Of a stretch of 43,121 bases of DNA, positions 15,613-24,300 are shown one piece after another. Position numbers and translations under genes: made by a program. The DNA comes from Chloracidobacterium sp. (GTDB lineage Bacteria; Acidobacteriota; Blastocatellia; Pyrinomonadales; Pyrinomonadaceae), in the NCBI GenBank assembly GCA_016711345.1, contig JADJTD010000006.1, positions 1 through 43,121 on the forward strand, written 5' to 3'. How positions within the stretch are numbered: the stretch's first letter is position 1; each line of letters opens with the position of its first letter. Under the pieces are notes generated by a model. It did no database searches. It saw nothing but the letters and a program-made list of their open reading frames with translations, and was not told where the DNA came from.

Positions 15613-15669
15613 ACATATCTCCCTCCTCGTAGGGAGATATGTGTTATAATACTGGTGGACTAACTCCAC
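15613..15669 (+). promoter_or_regulatory. 12-bp hairpin, TATAAT promoter and leader hairpin
   Basis: ACATATCTCCCT (15613-15624), loop CCTCGT, AGGGAGATATGT (15631-15642) is a perfect 12-bp stem directly followed by GTTATAAT (hexamer 15645-15650). After it GTGGA, loop CTAAC, TCCAC (15655-15669) forms a second stem at the start of the predicted transcript (about 15657). The first stem may end upstream transcription and the second may cap the new mRNA. The flanks share CTCCCT and TCGT with the element at 9965-10000. Confidence 0.7.
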
Positions 15670-15677
15670 ATATTCAT

Positions 15678-16121
15678 ATGCAAACTAAAGTATCCCCACT
15701 TTTGAGCAACGGTATTACCGCGCTCATCACAGCTTTTCTCGCCGTCGGTGCAACCGTTGGTGTCATGACAGTAACGACTGCTACGATTACGACAGGGACA
15801 ATTACCACTCTTGCTGCCGGAACGGTCGCAATCGGAGGCGGTACAGCCGTTGATTTCACGAAGATTCAATCTTCCACAATCGATGCCGCTAGCATCGGCC
15901 CCGGATCCGGCACAAGTTCCGCTGTCGCGTTTACCGGAGCCGCACTTGGAGACAACGTGGATGTCGGACTCACCGGGAACTGGGCTGCTCCATCTTCGTC
16001 TGTTGTTGTCACGGCTTCCGTGACCGCCGCCGATGTAGTCACGATTCTCTTCCAGAATACTTCCGGAACCGCCGTTAACCTGACAAGTGCTGCTTACAGC
16101 GTCAAAGTCACATCACCGTAA
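15678..16121 (+). CDS. hypothetical Thr/Ala-rich protein, 147 aa
   Basis: A hydrophobic N-terminal segment (residues 10-32, NGITALITAFLAVGATVGV) could be a membrane or signal-like helix. It is followed by Thr/Val/Gly repeats (TVTTATITTGTITTLAAGTV) and a beta-type C-terminal domain (SSSVVVTASVTAADVVTILF). Similar domains occur in phage minor structural proteins. ATG 15678 is used because the promoter and leader hairpin precede it. Confidence 0.6.
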   Translation: MQTKVSPLLSNGITALITAFLAVGATVGVMTVTTATITTGTITTLAAGTVAIGGGTAVDFTKIQSSTIDAASIGPGSGTSSAVAFTGAALGDNVDVGLTGNWAAPSSSVVVTASVTAADVVTILFQNTSGTAVNLTSAAYSVKVTSP

Positions 16122-16126
16122 TAGGT

Positions 16127-16333
16127 ATGTCTTTTCGCTATAAGCTAGAGCTTGTAAGCGAACAGGGAAACCCAAAAACTGTTTCCGCTATCGCTTCTGC
16201 AAGCGAGGAAGAAACACTCGCACAAGCAAAAACTCGCGTGAAGCAAGTCGTTCGTAAGATCTACGATAACTATTTGCAACGCGCTTCCACAGACGAGGAG
16301 TTCACTAACGCACTTATCGAGGAAAAAGTATGA
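16127..16333 (+). CDS. hypothetical protein, 68 aa
   Basis: Small helical protein (LVSEQGNPKTVSAIASASEE; KTRVKQVVRKIYDNYLQRAS). Unknown family. The final codons overlap the next start by four bases, so it is probably translationally coupled to the papain-like protein, and may act with it. Confidence 0.65.
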   Translation: MSFRYKLELVSEQGNPKTVSAIASASEEETLAQAKTRVKQVVRKIYDNYLQRASTDEEFTNALIEEKV

Positions 16334-17343
16334 CCACTAGACCCGGACTAATCTTAGACTCACCTATCGCAATTTCCGAACTCCCTGATTTCGAGATCTT
16401 GTCTGGCGGATCTGACGAGGAATCCGGGTCTTGGCTTTCCTACGTTCCGAGATTCCGATCACAAGGCCCAACGAGATACTGCACAGCTTTTGCCGGTACC
16501 GCGATCGCTTCGATGTTCAATAAGAAAGAACATCCACAAGGGACAGAAGCAACCTTCTCTCCGGCGGAACTGTTCTTTCGTTCCGGCGGTTCTCTCATGG
16601 GGAACTCGCTCTTGAACACGATGCTTGCGATGCGGGATACCATGATCTTTGAAAGCGATGTTCCTACCGAAATTCCTGACGGCTGGGGACAAAGCGTTTA
16701 CAATAGACTTAAGAAGATTTCCTATTCATCAGCGGCTCAAAAAGAGGCGGGGAAGCCTTTTGCAATCAAGTCGGTATCAAACGTCACGCCTACGGATAAA
16801 TGGCTTAGAGCGGCTCTCAAACAGTCTCCGGTCATGATCGCTATCCCGATCGGTAAGGGATACTCATTCAAGGTTGCGCCTAACCCGACGACGGTAAACG
16901 ACTATCACGCTGTTGTTCTATTACACATCGAGAACGATGGGACGAAAGTTATCTTCGATTCTCTATCTTTTGCCGGCGGCTTCGACGGTGTCCACAGACT
17001 CGCGCCGGACTACGATATCTTGTATGCGCTTTCGAGCATTGATCTCCCGAATGACTGGTACGAGACGCAGCAAAAGGCGAAACAATACCCGTTCATGCAC
17101 GCGCTCAATCACTACGGTCTACCGCGTAATTACTTTGCTGAACTTGAGAAGGCAAACTTACTCAATGTCACGTTGAAGAGTCATCCGACACTTCTTGCCG
17201 GAGCTGGAAAACTTTGGACGGTACTAATCAATGCTATCGTATACGGTTCGTACTCAATACAAGACATTTTGAACGCACTTACGTCTATCCGACGGACAGG
17301 TAAAAACCCGTTTGACTTTAATAGGTTGAGAAGCGATCAATGA
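16330..17343 (+). CDS. papain-like (C1-type) cysteine peptidase, 337 aa
   Basis: The papain active-site layout is visible: Q45 and C51 in RSQGPTRYCTAFAGTAIA have the same six-residue spacing as the oxyanion Gln and nucleophile Cys of papain. His193 lies in NDYHAVVLLHI. The usual Asn position is Asp210 (VIFDSLSFAGG), a change seen in some C1-like enzymes. The C-terminal 110 residues are helical and unassigned. There is no signal peptide. A virion-associated peptidase, perhaps cutting a virion or cell-surface protein, is the simplest reading; catalysis is unproven. Confidence 0.75.
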   Translation: MTTRPGLILDSPIAISELPDFEILSGGSDEESGSWLSYVPRFRSQGPTRYCTAFAGTAIASMFNKKEHPQGTEATFSPAELFFRSGGSLMGNSLLNTMLAMRDTMIFESDVPTEIPDGWGQSVYNRLKKISYSSAAQKEAGKPFAIKSVSNVTPTDKWLRAALKQSPVMIAIPIGKGYSFKVAPNPTTVNDYHAVVLLHIENDGTKVIFDSLSFAGGFDGVHRLAPDYDILYALSSIDLPNDWYETQQKAKQYPFMHALNHYGLPRNYFAELEKANLLNVTLKSHPTLLAGAGKLWTVLINAIVYGSYSIQDILNALTSIRRTGKNPFDFNRLRSDQ

Positions 17344-17344
17344 T

Positions 17345-17968
17345 ATGCAAGTAGAGAGAGAGTGTCTATTCTGTAAGAGCAAGTTCCAAACGCGATCTTC
17401 AAGCGTTGGTCATTATTGTTCTCGGTCATGCAACAACAAGAACAGGAAACCTCGGGGCAAAAAAAGCCTAGAACGTAGAGAGTGCGGTGTATGTTCCAAA
17501 GCATTTTTTGACTTTCCATCTCAAGCAAAACGTTTTTGTAGTGTGGAGTGTGGATATCAATCAAAACGAAAAGGTGATGTGACAAAGAAATGTCTCAATT
17601 GCGCTAAAGATTTTATCCTAATCCGAACACAACACAGAGTGAATGATCGTATCTTTTGTTCTAGAAGATGCTCCGGTGTCTCTAAACAGTATCAAGGCGA
17701 GAACGTTAGCGCTTCTGGTTATAAGATGTCTGGACATGGTAAATCCATGAAAAAACTTCATCGCGTTTTAGTTGAGAACCTTTTAGGCAGAGAATTGGCC
17801 ACAAGAGAGACAGTCCACCATATCGACGAGGATAAAATGAATAACACATTAGGTAATCTTTTTCTCTTCCGTCATAAATCCGCGCACCAACGCTGGCACA
17901 AATTCCTAGATAGGCACAGTCTGGATGGTAAAATACTAGAATCGAATCTTAATCTTCTAGCCTCTTAA
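17345..17968 (+). CDS. HNH endonuclease with three zinc-ribbon-like motifs, 207 aa
   Basis: Three successive Cys-pair modules (CLFCKSKF...YCSRSC; CGVCSKAFF...FCSVEC; CLNCAKDFI...FCSRRC) occupy residues 1-115, followed by the HNH core LHRVLVENLL, TVHHIDEDKMNNTLGNL and H-rich end. It is likely a free-standing homing endonuclease. It is inserted between the papain-like gene and a tail gene with only one base and two bases of spacing, and has no promoter of its own. Confidence 0.9.
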   Translation: MQVERECLFCKSKFQTRSSSVGHYCSRSCNNKNRKPRGKKSLERRECGVCSKAFFDFPSQAKRFCSVECGYQSKRKGDVTKKCLNCAKDFILIRTQHRVNDRIFCSRRCSGVSKQYQGENVSASGYKMSGHGKSMKKLHRVLVENLLGRELATRETVHHIDEDKMNNTLGNLFLFRHKSAHQRWHKFLDRHSLDGKILESNLNLLAS

Positions 17969-17970
17969 TC

Positions 17971-19374
17971 ATGCCCCGCATTACTCTTGATGCCGCTCTC
18001 TGGTTTCGAGGTGCAAGCACTTCCGATAACCTTGCAGACGGAGGATTCTCGCCTGACGACAAGGGCGTGAGTCTTTTTATTACAGAAGGAGTATTGAAGC
18101 CGGGGCCTCGTGATCTCGGAGTCGGAAGCATTTTTGATGCTAACGGCGTGATCGCGTGGAACGTAGCAAAGACTCTTCTCTCAACGGAGTATGGCTATGC
18201 GCTTACAGCGAACGCATCAAACGATGGCGAGGTCATGGCTCTGAACACCGGAGGCGCGGCATCGCATACAAGCAAGTACGGGCCGGATACCGGACGTGAC
18301 TATAAGGCGGGGATCAGCGATGTCATCAGCTATAAGTCGGGGATCATTTGGACGAGTACCGCCGATATCGCTCTTGCCGGAGACTATGATTGGTGGACAG
18401 CGACCCTAAGCCTTGGCGCACTAGCTTCATCGAACGAGGTCACGCACCGCATGTTGATCTACGGAGATATCCTGTACATCGCTGACGGTCGCTATATCCA
18501 TTCTTGGGATGGAACGACAGGAACGTACAACGCTCTCGATCTTCCGGCTGACTACAACATTACGGATTTTTGCGTATCAAACAACGTGATTGTCATTTCA
18601 GCAGAATACTTCTCCAGCAATACTTCCGGAGATCGTTATGGTAAATCAAAGATCTTTACTTGGGACGGTTTCTCGCCTTCATGGATTGATGAAACAGATA
18701 TCTTTGAACACATCGACTGTCTCTTTCCGTTTGGAGGAACGCTCTACGTTACGACGAAAGACTATTTTGGATACTTCAACGGAAGCGCAATCGCTCCGTT
18801 ACGCAAGCTCACGTCGCAAGTACGCCGTCACCAGATCACAGGATTCAAGGATCGTATCATGATGATTCAGGGGGACTCGATCCTCTGTTACGGAAACCCG
18901 ATTCCGGGTCGTCAACGCTTCTTCTCGTACCCGTGGAAGCATGAGGACGGTACATTATCGAGTATCTTTAGCTTTTACTCGACGCAGTTACTTGCATCTC
19001 GTGGTACAACTTCCATCGTTATTTCAAACTTCGATACTACAAGCGACGGAAGTGACTTTGTGCGGTATTTCAAGGAGAATCGTATTCCGCTCGGAGACTA
19101 TGCCTATATCAAGAAGTTCACGTTCGAGCTGGATGCGGCGGTTGCTTCCGGCGATACGCTTGATATCTACTATTTGAACTCGAACGGAGATACAAACACC
19201 GTTGGATCAATCAACAATACAGACCATAACGGTAGACGTGAGATCGTCCTTGATGTCGAGAACGATTTTCCGACGTACACGGTACAGCCTCGCTATAAAT
19301 GGACAGACGGTTCAATCGGGATCCGTCGCGTACACATTGATTATGAGTTCTCCGAAGACCGCCCAACGAAGTAG
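17971..19374 (+). CDS. putative tail nozzle / tail tubular protein B-like, 467 aa
   Basis: Beta-rich protein with repeated propeller-blade-like stretches (MLIYGDILYIADGRYIHSWD; SKIFTWDGFSPSWID; LFPFGGTLYVTTKDYFGYFN; KDRIMMIQGDSILCYGNP). The sequence looks like the nozzle proteins of short-tailed phages, which close the tail tip, although the family call rests on pattern and context. The C-terminal DNTVGSINN...VHIDYEF region is a separate beta domain. It overlaps the next gene by 32 bases. Confidence 0.6.
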   Translation: MPRITLDAALWFRGASTSDNLADGGFSPDDKGVSLFITEGVLKPGPRDLGVGSIFDANGVIAWNVAKTLLSTEYGYALTANASNDGEVMALNTGGAASHTSKYGPDTGRDYKAGISDVISYKSGIIWTSTADIALAGDYDWWTATLSLGALASSNEVTHRMLIYGDILYIADGRYIHSWDGTTGTYNALDLPADYNITDFCVSNNVIVISAEYFSSNTSGDRYGKSKIFTWDGFSPSWIDETDIFEHIDCLFPFGGTLYVTTKDYFGYFNGSAIAPLRKLTSQVRRHQITGFKDRIMMIQGDSILCYGNPIPGRQRFFSYPWKHEDGTLSSIFSFYSTQLLASRGTTSIVISNFDTTSDGSDFVRYFKENRIPLGDYAYIKKFTFELDAAVASGDTLDIYYLNSNGDTNTVGSINNTDHNGRREIVLDVENDFPTYTVQPRYKWTDGSIGIRRVHIDYEFSEDRPTK

Positions 19375-19714
19375 CCATTACTCGGCTTCTTCCCTTGATC
19401 GACGTAAGTTCGAGCCTCTTGCCGATCCGAATTACACGCCGGAAGCTTCTCCCGAAGGTATCCACGGAGAAGCGAAAGATGAGCGTGGCCTGACGTTATC
19501 CCGCCACGCTCACACCGGAAGAGGCGACGGAGTTCCGATTAACGTCCTCGATTTAATCGGTCTTATTGAAACGGTCGCGGCTGTCCCGACGATCGTTCCT
19601 AAAACACTTTGGGAGTCGATTAAGTTTTATTCCAGCGGCGGGACACGACGTTTGTATGTCTATGTTAATGATTCAGCCGGTACGGGAGCTTGGCGGTATT
19701 GTGTTTTGATGTAG
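19343..19714 (+). CDS. hypothetical tail-region protein, 123 aa
   Basis: Start ATG 19343 (MSSPKTAQRSSHYS) overlaps the end of the nozzle-like gene; the frame is open further upstream but that part is antisense-like and out of phase. The basic/polar N-terminal part (LADPNYTPEASPEGIHGEAK) precedes a compact domain with ESIKFYSSGGTRRLYVYVND and AWRYCVLM. The DERGLTLSRHAHTGRGDG stretch suggests a fibre attachment segment, an inference. Confidence 0.6.
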   Translation: MSSPKTAQRSSHYSASSLDRRKFEPLADPNYTPEASPEGIHGEAKDERGLTLSRHAHTGRGDGVPINVLDLIGLIETVAAVPTIVPKTLWESIKFYSSGGTRRLYVYVNDSAGTGAWRYCVLM

Positions 19715-19732
19715 GGCGTTTAGATATCGTGT

Positions 19733-19738
19733 TATAAT
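19733..19738 (+). promoter_or_regulatory. TATAAT promoter of the internal protein genes
   Basis: CGTGTTATAAT, the same decamer core as at 9961 and 15641. The predicted start (19745) is five bases before ATG 19750. Likely transcribes the two long internal-protein genes up to the terminator at 26221. Confidence 0.65.
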
Positions 19739-19749
19739 AAAGCTAATTT

Positions 19750-21396
19750 ATGGCTACAACAACGCAAGACGGCTACGCCTCGAAGGATCCAGACGTGCAA
19801 GCACAAATAGCCCTGATGCAAAAAGCCGCATCCGGTCAAGGTGCTTCCCCCGATTCCTTCTCTCTGATTGATCCGGGGGTTTTGCCGTACTCTCCTCCAA
19901 AGACTCTCTCTCCGGAAGATGCCGCGAACGCTGCGAAATACTCGACTCCGCTTCCGCCGAATGATCCGGCTTCTTTGCGTGGTTCAAGACAGGATCCTAA
20001 TTATCTCGGCCCGACGAACTTTGGCAAAATCCAGCAGAGCTATACTCCGTATCAGATCGAACAGGCTACAACGAGGAATGAGAACGGAGATATTTTTTGG
20101 AAAGAGGGTGTAGACATTAACAAGATTCCACCGGCCGCGAATGGTACGGGAGCATTGACCCCACCAAAAACAACGGATCCTTTGAGTACGGATAACGCTT
20201 CCACATCGGGAGTGAACATGAGTTCAGGCGGTCTTGACTCTACGTTTGGTCGTCAGCAAACGGAAGCCGCCAGCAAGTACCTTGTCGGTATTCAGTCCAC
20301 GATTGACGGGCTTCTAGCGACCCAGCAGAAGATGTACGAGGATCAGAAGAAGGAATCCGAAATAAAGGTAGGCAGTCTTATGGATCGCTTGCGTGCGAGC
20401 CTCGATGGGACGCAGTACAAGAAACAACTCGATCGTGACCGCCAGCTTTTCGAGGTCGAGAAGAATATCAATACATTGAACGTGATCCGCGAGAAGCTAT
20501 CCGGTGCTACAAGTGCTTTGGAATCCGGTCTCATTTACGAGGAAGGCCGTCCGGTTCGTATGGCGCTCCTTACGGGACGCATGAGTGAGTTAAAGAAGCA
20601 GGGCATCGCGCAAATCAATGCTTTGTCGAGTGCTGCAGAAGTCGTGAAGGGAAACATCGATATCGCTCGGGCTTATGCAGATGATTCCTTGAACGCGATC
20701 AAGGCTGACAATGCGGAGAAGAACGCCGCCTTGAACACGCTTCTTGATCTTGAGAACGCGAAACTAATTAAGCTCACGGCCGCGGAAAAGGATACAATCG
20801 ACTCGCGTCGCAAACTTCTTGAAGATGAATCCGCGAGACTTGAAAAAGATAAAGACTCACTTTTCGATCTCGCCGTTAAATATCCATCAGCATTTGCCCA
20901 GGGGGGTGTCTCATTCCTTGATGATCCGGCGACAGCTCTCAAGAAGATGCTTCCCAAAATGGCCGCAGATGAGAAGCAACAGTACGATTTGGATATCGCG
21001 CAAGCACAGGCGAGTCTTGCCGCGACGAACAGAAGTAATCGTGGCGGATCCGGAGGAGCGGCGGGAACCGGAGGCGTGAGCGAGGCTTCTGATTATATCG
21101 CTTGGTTGAAGACAATCGAGGTTCCTGATGAAGAAGCGGCGAAACGCGGATTAAGCAAGGCTCGCAAACTTTCACCGGAAGAGATTAAAGCGGATGTCTA
21201 TAAAACATTTGGCAGCTCTCTAAAAACAACGGAGATTGATCGCGTGATGACGGATATTCTCGGAAAAGAAGCAGTCCAGAAAACGCTTAGCGCTTCACAA
21301 CAAGTAGCCGAGATCAAGAATCAAACATGGCTCGATCAATATAATGCCGGAGAAATCGATTACGATCCTAGCTTGAACATGACGATCCCTAAATAA
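19750..21396 (+). CDS. putative internal virion (ejection) protein, 548 aa
   Basis: A Pro/Ser/Asn-rich, probably disordered first 150 residues (SPPKTLSPEDAANAAKYS) is followed by a long alpha-helical coiled-coil region about residues 165-385 (KVGSLMDRLRASLDGTQYKK; VRMALLTGRMSELKKQGIAQ) and a Gly-rich linker, then a helical end. This architecture and position just before the 1609-aa gene resemble the ejected core proteins of podoviruses. No enzyme motif was seen. Confidence 0.6.
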   Translation: MATTTQDGYASKDPDVQAQIALMQKAASGQGASPDSFSLIDPGVLPYSPPKTLSPEDAANAAKYSTPLPPNDPASLRGSRQDPNYLGPTNFGKIQQSYTPYQIEQATTRNENGDIFWKEGVDINKIPPAANGTGALTPPKTTDPLSTDNASTSGVNMSSGGLDSTFGRQQTEAASKYLVGIQSTIDGLLATQQKMYEDQKKESEIKVGSLMDRLRASLDGTQYKKQLDRDRQLFEVEKNINTLNVIREKLSGATSALESGLIYEEGRPVRMALLTGRMSELKKQGIAQINALSSAAEVVKGNIDIARAYADDSLNAIKADNAEKNAALNTLLDLENAKLIKLTAAEKDTIDSRRKLLEDESARLEKDKDSLFDLAVKYPSAFAQGGVSFLDDPATALKKMLPKMAADEKQQYDLDIAQAQASLAATNRSNRGGSGGAAGTGGVSEASDYIAWLKTIEVPDEEAAKRGLSKARKLSPEEIKADVYKTFGSSLKTTEIDRVMTDILGKEAVQKTLSASQQVAEIKNQTWLDQYNAGEIDYDPSLNMTIPK

Positions 21397-21399
21397 CCT

Positions 21400-24300
21400 A
21401 TGGCAAGTCTCTACGACCGATATAAGCAGGAGAAAACTCTAGCCCCTACGGTTGCAAAGACAAGTAGTACGGGGGGAGGGGATGGCTCTTTGTATTCTCG
21501 CTTCCAGCAGGAACAGAATCGTGCAACAGATGAAGCGAAACGAAAAGAGGTAGCGAGTAAAATGAAGTACACGGAACCGGCTCCGGTAAAAAAGATCGAG
21601 CCGGGGCCGATGTCTAAGGCCCCGATCAAACTCGCCGCTCCCGATAAGCCGGATGTCGGCAAATGGTTCACGTCTACGGACACGATGCCAAATATTCCTT
21701 CTCCGTCGGATCTGCCAGAGCCGGTGAAGAAGATAGCAAAAATCGGAGCAGGGTTTATTGCGAAAGGGATCAACGAGAAGTTTTTGAGTGGAGGCATGGA
21801 GATTCCCGGTATGTCGGCTTCACCGGAACAATACGGTCAAGCTATCAGCGACTCCGTGAAACAGGGCGTGACACAGTATCAACGTTTATTCGGGCGACTG
21901 AAAGATTTTGCAGGAGTGTATACGGAAGATATTGATAATACAGAAAAAACGAAACGTTCACTCGACGCGGCTTCTTCTGTTTTGATTGACGCGGGAGGCG
22001 CGATTTTCTCCGGCGCATTGAACGTAATTGGATCGACCCCTGCCGGTAAGATTGGTGTAGAAAACTTTGGTAAGTTGCTTGAAGGGACGATGGACGTAGC
22101 GGGAGGTGCCGCGTCAAAGGGTTTACAAGCCCTACCGATTGACAATGATTTCAAACAGAAGATCGATCCCTCGATCCGCGAGTTCGCCGGAGCCGTAGCC
22201 GTTGGTCTATTGTTCAAAGCGGCACATACGGGAGGTAACAAAGTAAAAGCAAAAGTTGAGAGCATCGGGGGCTTCAAGTCCATGTTTGGTATCGAACAGA
22301 ATAAGCCGATCACGCCGCAGACGGTAGCCGAGGCATATAAGACGCAGACGGATTCCATTACCGCACAGGGCGATTTGAACAAGGTAGATATTATCAATGG
22401 CTTGAAGCCCGTCATGGACGAGATCGCAAGAGTCGGAGAAGCGAACTGGAATCCGGAAACTTCTCCAGCGATGCGAGCGATCAATCAGGCGGTGGATGTT
22501 ACTACGGAAACATTGAGAGCCGATTCCGATGCTATTGCGACAACAGCGAAAGCCGAGATCGTGGATAGCATTATCAATAAGCCGATCGATGGCGAGACAA
22601 TCGCGATGCGTAAAGCGATGGACAAGGATATGCAGTTCGCGTTCGAGAACGAGATCTATGACCTGAACGCAAAGAACGATATTGACTTGGCAAAAAAGGT
22701 AGAATCGGAAGCGATTAACTTTGAGCGTATTGTCGATCCGTTCGATGAACGCGCCGGCTATTACGACGCGCAAACGCGCACGATCAAGATTAACGAGGAT
22801 CGTATCCAGACTCTCGTTGATACCCTTGCTGACGGCAAGAAGGCATTGAAGATTCAAGAAGGTAAACTCGTCACATCGTTTCACAAACTCGCTGACGAGA
22901 CTCTTGCTGAACTCAAGACACGATTAGAAGATACGATCATCCGTCACGAAACGGCTCACGCAAAGACGATCACTCCGGAAGATCTCGCGCGTATGCGCGT
23001 CGCGAGTGAGCTTGGTGATACGCCTGTTCTAAAAAAGATTAGATCCGAGATGGAAGGAAAGGCAGACCGCTACACGATTGAGAACGCTTCAAAACTCCTT
23101 GACGATAATCTCGTGAAGGATATTAACCGAGCAACGGAGGCGACGTATGCGAGAGACAACATAAAGTCGCAAATGGATTCCCAGAAGTACGCGAACGATG
23201 AAATGAACGCGGCTTACGATCAGTACAAAAAGCTCGTCGATAAAAACGACAAGTATTATCAGGCCGGAGAGGAAGCGTTCCGTAGCCAAATGCGTGAAAG
23301 CCCGAAGTACCGGAACATGACCGATGTTCAGTTCCGCCAGAAGTGGGACGGAGCGATGCACCGTGGCGTAGACGGAAGCGGATTCATGCGTATCGATGAT
23401 CTCTTTGATACGTTGCGTAAGCGTTACGATGCCGAGAAGAAGTTGAAGACGCAGTATGATGATCTGAAAAAGAGTCAGAAGGGATTGTTTGCCGGCAAAG
23501 AACGCATGGATGACCGTGTTCGTCGCGCCATGCGTGAAGCAATCAAGACGGAGAAGGCTTCACAGAAAACAGCCGGAGAGCGTACAGCCTTCTCAAAGGG
23601 ACGCATGTTCGAGAACATTCGCGGTAAAGTCGAGAAGGATATTATCCGTGAGCGGATGAAAACGACCGTCGGTAAGGTTCGTGAAAGATATCAGAAGCGT
23701 TATTTGCGTACACAGATCAATGACATTGTTAAGCGTTTACTTCCTAAGCGTACCCGTGGAGGGCGCATGACGGGCAAGCTGACACCGGACACGCAGAAGT
23801 TCATGATCGATGTATACAAGAATCGCAAAGCGAACGGTGCCGAGGCTGTCTCAAAAGCGATGGACGCGATCATGGCATGGCGTAAAGAGAACCCAGCGAA
23901 TCAATACGCGGAGATCCCGGAGAATCTTTACCGTGATCTTAAACTTGCCGAGGCTACCGGATACCTGCGGCAAGGAGTCGGAGATCTTAAAAAGACGGTT
24001 GAAGCCTTAAAGGACATGCGAAGTGAAGCGATTGCCGCGCGTAAAGCGAAGCGCGATCACGCCGCACAGGTCGCGGAGGGCTATGCCTCGGACATAAAAG
24101 AGACTCTGACAGGCGCAGAGAACTTTGAGGTTGATCCGATTAAGAAAGTAAAAACTGAAAACTTTGTTAGCAGAGGAGTCAAGGCATTGATGTTCGGTGG
24201 AAAAACATTGAACGCTCTTGTTGATCCGCTCGGACGCAAGATGCGAGAGTTATCAAAACAAGTCTCCGAGAAGGCTGATATTGTAAAGATTAAAGTTATC

